From Rickettsiales bacterium (GTDB lineage Bacteria > Pseudomonadota > Alphaproteobacteria > Rickettsiales > UBA1997): a stretch of DNA of 6,572 nt. The DNA is taken from NCBI GenBank assembly GCA_947455845.1, contig CANGQE010000079.1, positions 1 through 6,572 of the forward strand, written 5' to 3'. Every line of letters begins with the position of its first letter. Position 1 is the stretch's first letter. The position numbers and the translations under genes are program-made. Below are positions 5,029 to 6,572 of this stretch, one piece after another. A model generated the notes under the pieces. The model did no database searches. It was not told the origin of the DNA and saw nothing but the letters and a program-made list of their open reading frames with translations.

Positions 5029-6090
5029 TTACTCAGCAGATTTTTCTGCTGGTTTTTCAGATTTTTCAGTTGATTCAGCTGCTTTAGTTTCGGTTGTTTC
5101 AGCTGGAGTTTTTTCAGCTTCGGCAGGAGTTTTTTCTGCTTCAACTGCGGCTGGTTTTTCACTAGATGCTGCTGCATCTTTTGATTTTTCTTCAGCTTTT
5201 GGTTCTTTAACTTTGATTAAAATTTCAACTTTAGCGCCTTTAGTGATTTTGGCATTAATGTCGTTCAAAACATCTTGAGTTAATTGGTCACGGATATTTT
5301 CTTTTACCGCTTCAAACTCTAGAGCTTTGGCTTCACGAACATCAGAAACCTTAATTACGTGCCAACCGAATTTAGTTTGAATTGGGTCAGAAATATCTTC
5401 TGCTTTCAAATTAACTACAACGTCAGCAATTTCCTTAATCATGTTGTTCTCAAGGATGTAGCCTAGGTCGCCGCCTTTTTCAGCGCTTTCGCGGTCGATT
5501 GAGGATTTCTTGGCTTCGTCAGCAAATTTCAAAGATTTTTTGTTTTTTAGATCTTGTGAAATTTTTTCTGCTTCTTCCTTAGTTTTGGTAACAATGTGAG
5601 AAATTAAATATTCTTTTTTACCGTTAAGCTCGTTGCTTAATTCAGAATATTTGTCGCTGATTCTTTGGTCAGAGATTTCTTCTTTTAGCAATGAATCAAC
5701 GTAAGCTTGACGTAAAATTCTATTTTTTGCTTCAAGGATGCGGTCTTTCACTTCTTTTTCGGAAGATACTTTTGATTTAGCGGCTTCTTTGGTTAATTCT
5801 TTTTCTAAGTAAATTTCTTTTACCAGAATTTCTAACACTTCATTTGGTAGAGTTTCAACTTCAGGAACTTTCATTTCTTGGTCTTGAGCACCTAAATTTT
5901 GGCCTTCAAAAACACTGCGTAATTTTTTCTCAATTTCAGATTTGTAAATTTTCTGATTATTGATTTTAGCAACTACAACATCATTTGACTGATTGGAGAA
6001 ATAGTTGGAAGCACCAAAGGCAATAGCGGCAACTAGGGTTGCGGCAATAAAGACTTTAGTAGAATTTTTTTTTCTTGAATGGCGTCTCAT
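5029..6090 (-). CDS. Membrane-anchored or periplasmic parvulin-type peptidyl-prolyl isomerase (PpiC/SurA-like)
   Basis: This is an envelope folding catalyst that isomerises peptidyl-prolyl bonds in exported proteins. Residues 1-12 are basic, followed by a hydrophobic segment (13-31, VFIAATLVAAIAFGASNYF) that acts as a signal peptide or anchor. Residues 34-155 form a helical SurA-like N-terminal region. The parvulin domain (about 159-251) shows ISHIVTKTKEEA (His165), KGGDLGYI (205-212) and FGWHVIKVSD (241-250, His244). Residues about 296-353 form a low-complexity tail of Glu, Lys, Ala, Pro and Thr with the tandem repeat EKTPAEA-EKTPAET (319-332). The layout resembles the Rickettsia parvulin-like PPIase, but the long tail is unusual in my memory of that family. 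The start ATG overlaps the HAD stop codon (ATGA). The upstream bases lack a Shine-Dalgarno sequence, so translation probably depends on coupling to the HAD gene. Confidence 0.9.
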   Translation of the reverse strand: MRRHSRKKNSTKVFIAATLVAAIAFGASNYFSNQSNDVVVAKINNQKIYKSEIEKKLRSVFEGQNLGAQDQEMKVPEVETLPNEVLEILVKEIYLEKELTKEAAKSKVSSEKEVKDRILEAKNRILRQAYVDSLLKEEISDQRISDKYSELSNELNGKKEYLISHIVTKTKEEAEKISQDLKNKKSLKFADEAKKSSIDRESAEKGGDLGYILENNMIKEIADVVVNLKAEDISDPIQTKFGWHVIKVSDVREAKALEFEAVKENIRDQLTQDVLNDINAKITKGAKVEILIKVKEPKAEEKSKDAAASSEKPAAVEAEKTPAEAEKTPAETTETKAAESTEKSEKPAEKSAE

Positions 6091-6572
6091 ATTTTTAAAT
6101 TGGAAATTACAAATTTAGGGAAAAGTTGGTATTGGTTGCAAACTGTTTCCAGTTTACTTTGGTCAGCGGTTTGTTCGTAGCTGATGCCAAGCGAGTTGGC
6201 AAGGATTCCACCTGTTACAAGAAGGCTGTCAATTCCGAAATCGCTAGCTCCTTTAATGTCAGTTTCCATCCCATCTCCAACGGCGATGATTTTTTTATTT
6301 TCAGGGTTATTAAAAATTTCGCAAACCATTTTATAAACTGCGGCAAAAGGTTTTCCGTAGTTAATAACTTGGCCGCCGAGCCTTTGATATTCACGAGCTA
6401 AAGTGCCGGCGCAGATCATTTCGCAACCATCTTGCTTTACTACAATTAAGTCTGGATTGACGCAGATCAAGGGCAGATTGTATTTTTTTGCGTCTAATGC
6501 TTGCGGTAGTTTTTCTTCTAAAACTGAGTTTTCTAAATCAAAGCCGGTAGTGAGTGCGAAGTCTGCTGCTGA
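6087..6572 (-). CDS. HAD-superfamily class IIA hydrolase (TIGR01459-like), 5'-truncated
   Basis: The frame is open to the window end, giving 161 residues of the C-terminal part. The start and the N-terminal DxD nucleophile motif are off the window, and the TTG at 6470 is internal. Window residues show ICVNPDLIVV (36-45), MICAGTLAREY (52-62), INYGKP (70-75, motif III Lys74) and VGDGMETDIKGA (98-109), the Mg-binding motif IV. This order fits the NagD/pyridoxal-phosphatase-like class IIA, and CAGTLAREYQRLGG with YGKP recalls the alphaproteobacterial subfamily TIGR01459. The substrate of that subfamily is not known to me; phosphate esters are expected. Its TGA stop overlaps the PPIase start by 4 nt, so the two are surely co-transcribed. 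Confidence 0.88.
   Translation of the reverse strand, partial: SAADFALTTGFDLENSVLEEKLPQALDAKKYNLPLICVNPDLIVVKQDGCEMICAGTLAREYQRLGGQVINYGKPFAAVYKMVCEIFNNPENKKIIAVGDGMETDIKGASDFGIDSLLVTGGILANSLGISYEQTADQSKLETVCNQYQLFPKFVISNLKI

Noticed and set aside
4455..5278. Plus-strand frames of 81-126 codons opposite rlmB and the PPIase gene
   Set aside because: They are antisense shadows of clear conserved genes. The Ser/Ala/Phe-rich composition at 5009-5278 reflects the reverse complement of the PPIase Lys/Glu/Ala tail.
6468..6470. TTG as the start of the HAD gene
   Set aside because: The same frame is open through 6572 and encodes a plausible upstream part of the fold, so this is an internal Leu codon of a truncated gene.
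1..6572. CRISPR array, or TGA-as-Trp/Gly recoding
   Set aside because: No regularly spaced direct repeats are present. All long genes use TGG for Trp, and in-frame TGA occurs only as a stop, as at the HAD/PPIase overlap.

Overview
The window looks like a chromosomal stretch of a fairly AT-rich alphaproteobacterium, possibly Rickettsiales-like or another host-associated lineage. This placement is inferred from remembered family features. The NAD kinase carries the alphaproteobacterial blocks TPISPFRPRNWSGALLP and FDPNHSLEERIIREQF. The HAD protein resembles the alphaproteobacterial class IIA subfamily TIGR01459. The peptidyl-prolyl isomerase has the layout of the Rickettsia parvulin-like PPIase. 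The bifunctional PBP is the compact alphaproteobacterial kind, and a tRNA-Ile(GAT) stands without rRNA genes beside it. The standard code is used: in-frame TGA serves only as a stop.

Layout from left to right. Bases 1-1725 (+) hold the 3' part of a class A penicillin-binding protein. Next comes a C-free purine tract and a very long hairpin (1779-1904) that separates it from a convergent tRNA-Ile gene (1911-1987, minus) with its own promoter-like sequence (2016-2043). The intergenic stretch to 2192 also has a 21-bp stem-loop (2080-2125) and a perfect 24-bp palindrome (2137-2160). An accessory gene follows (2222-3169, +): a DUF1016/YhcG-type N-terminal domain fused to a staphylococcal-nuclease-like domain. 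Its best ribosome-binding site and ATG (2193) lie in another frame. The two frames are joined exactly by a -1 step at a CCCAAAT heptamer. A 143-nt multi-hairpin palindromic element (3174-3316) sits between this gene and the convergent NAD kinase.

The right half is all on the minus strand: HAD hydrolase (partial, 6572-6087), periplasmic/membrane PPIase (6090-5029), RlmB-type 23S rRNA 2'-O-methyltransferase (5026-4196) and NAD kinase (4112-3321). The first three overlap by 4 nt or are 2 nt apart and look like one translationally coupled operon. A 27-bp inverted repeat separates rlmB from nadK and supplies the last codons of rlmB.

Most of the window is housekeeping: cell-wall synthesis, tRNA, NADP supply, rRNA modification and envelope protein folding. 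The unusual material is the DUF1016-SNase gene with its possible frameshift start and nuclease-site substitution, and four different palindromic intergenic elements. Two of these share a 12-13 bp core and lie on either side of the accessory gene.
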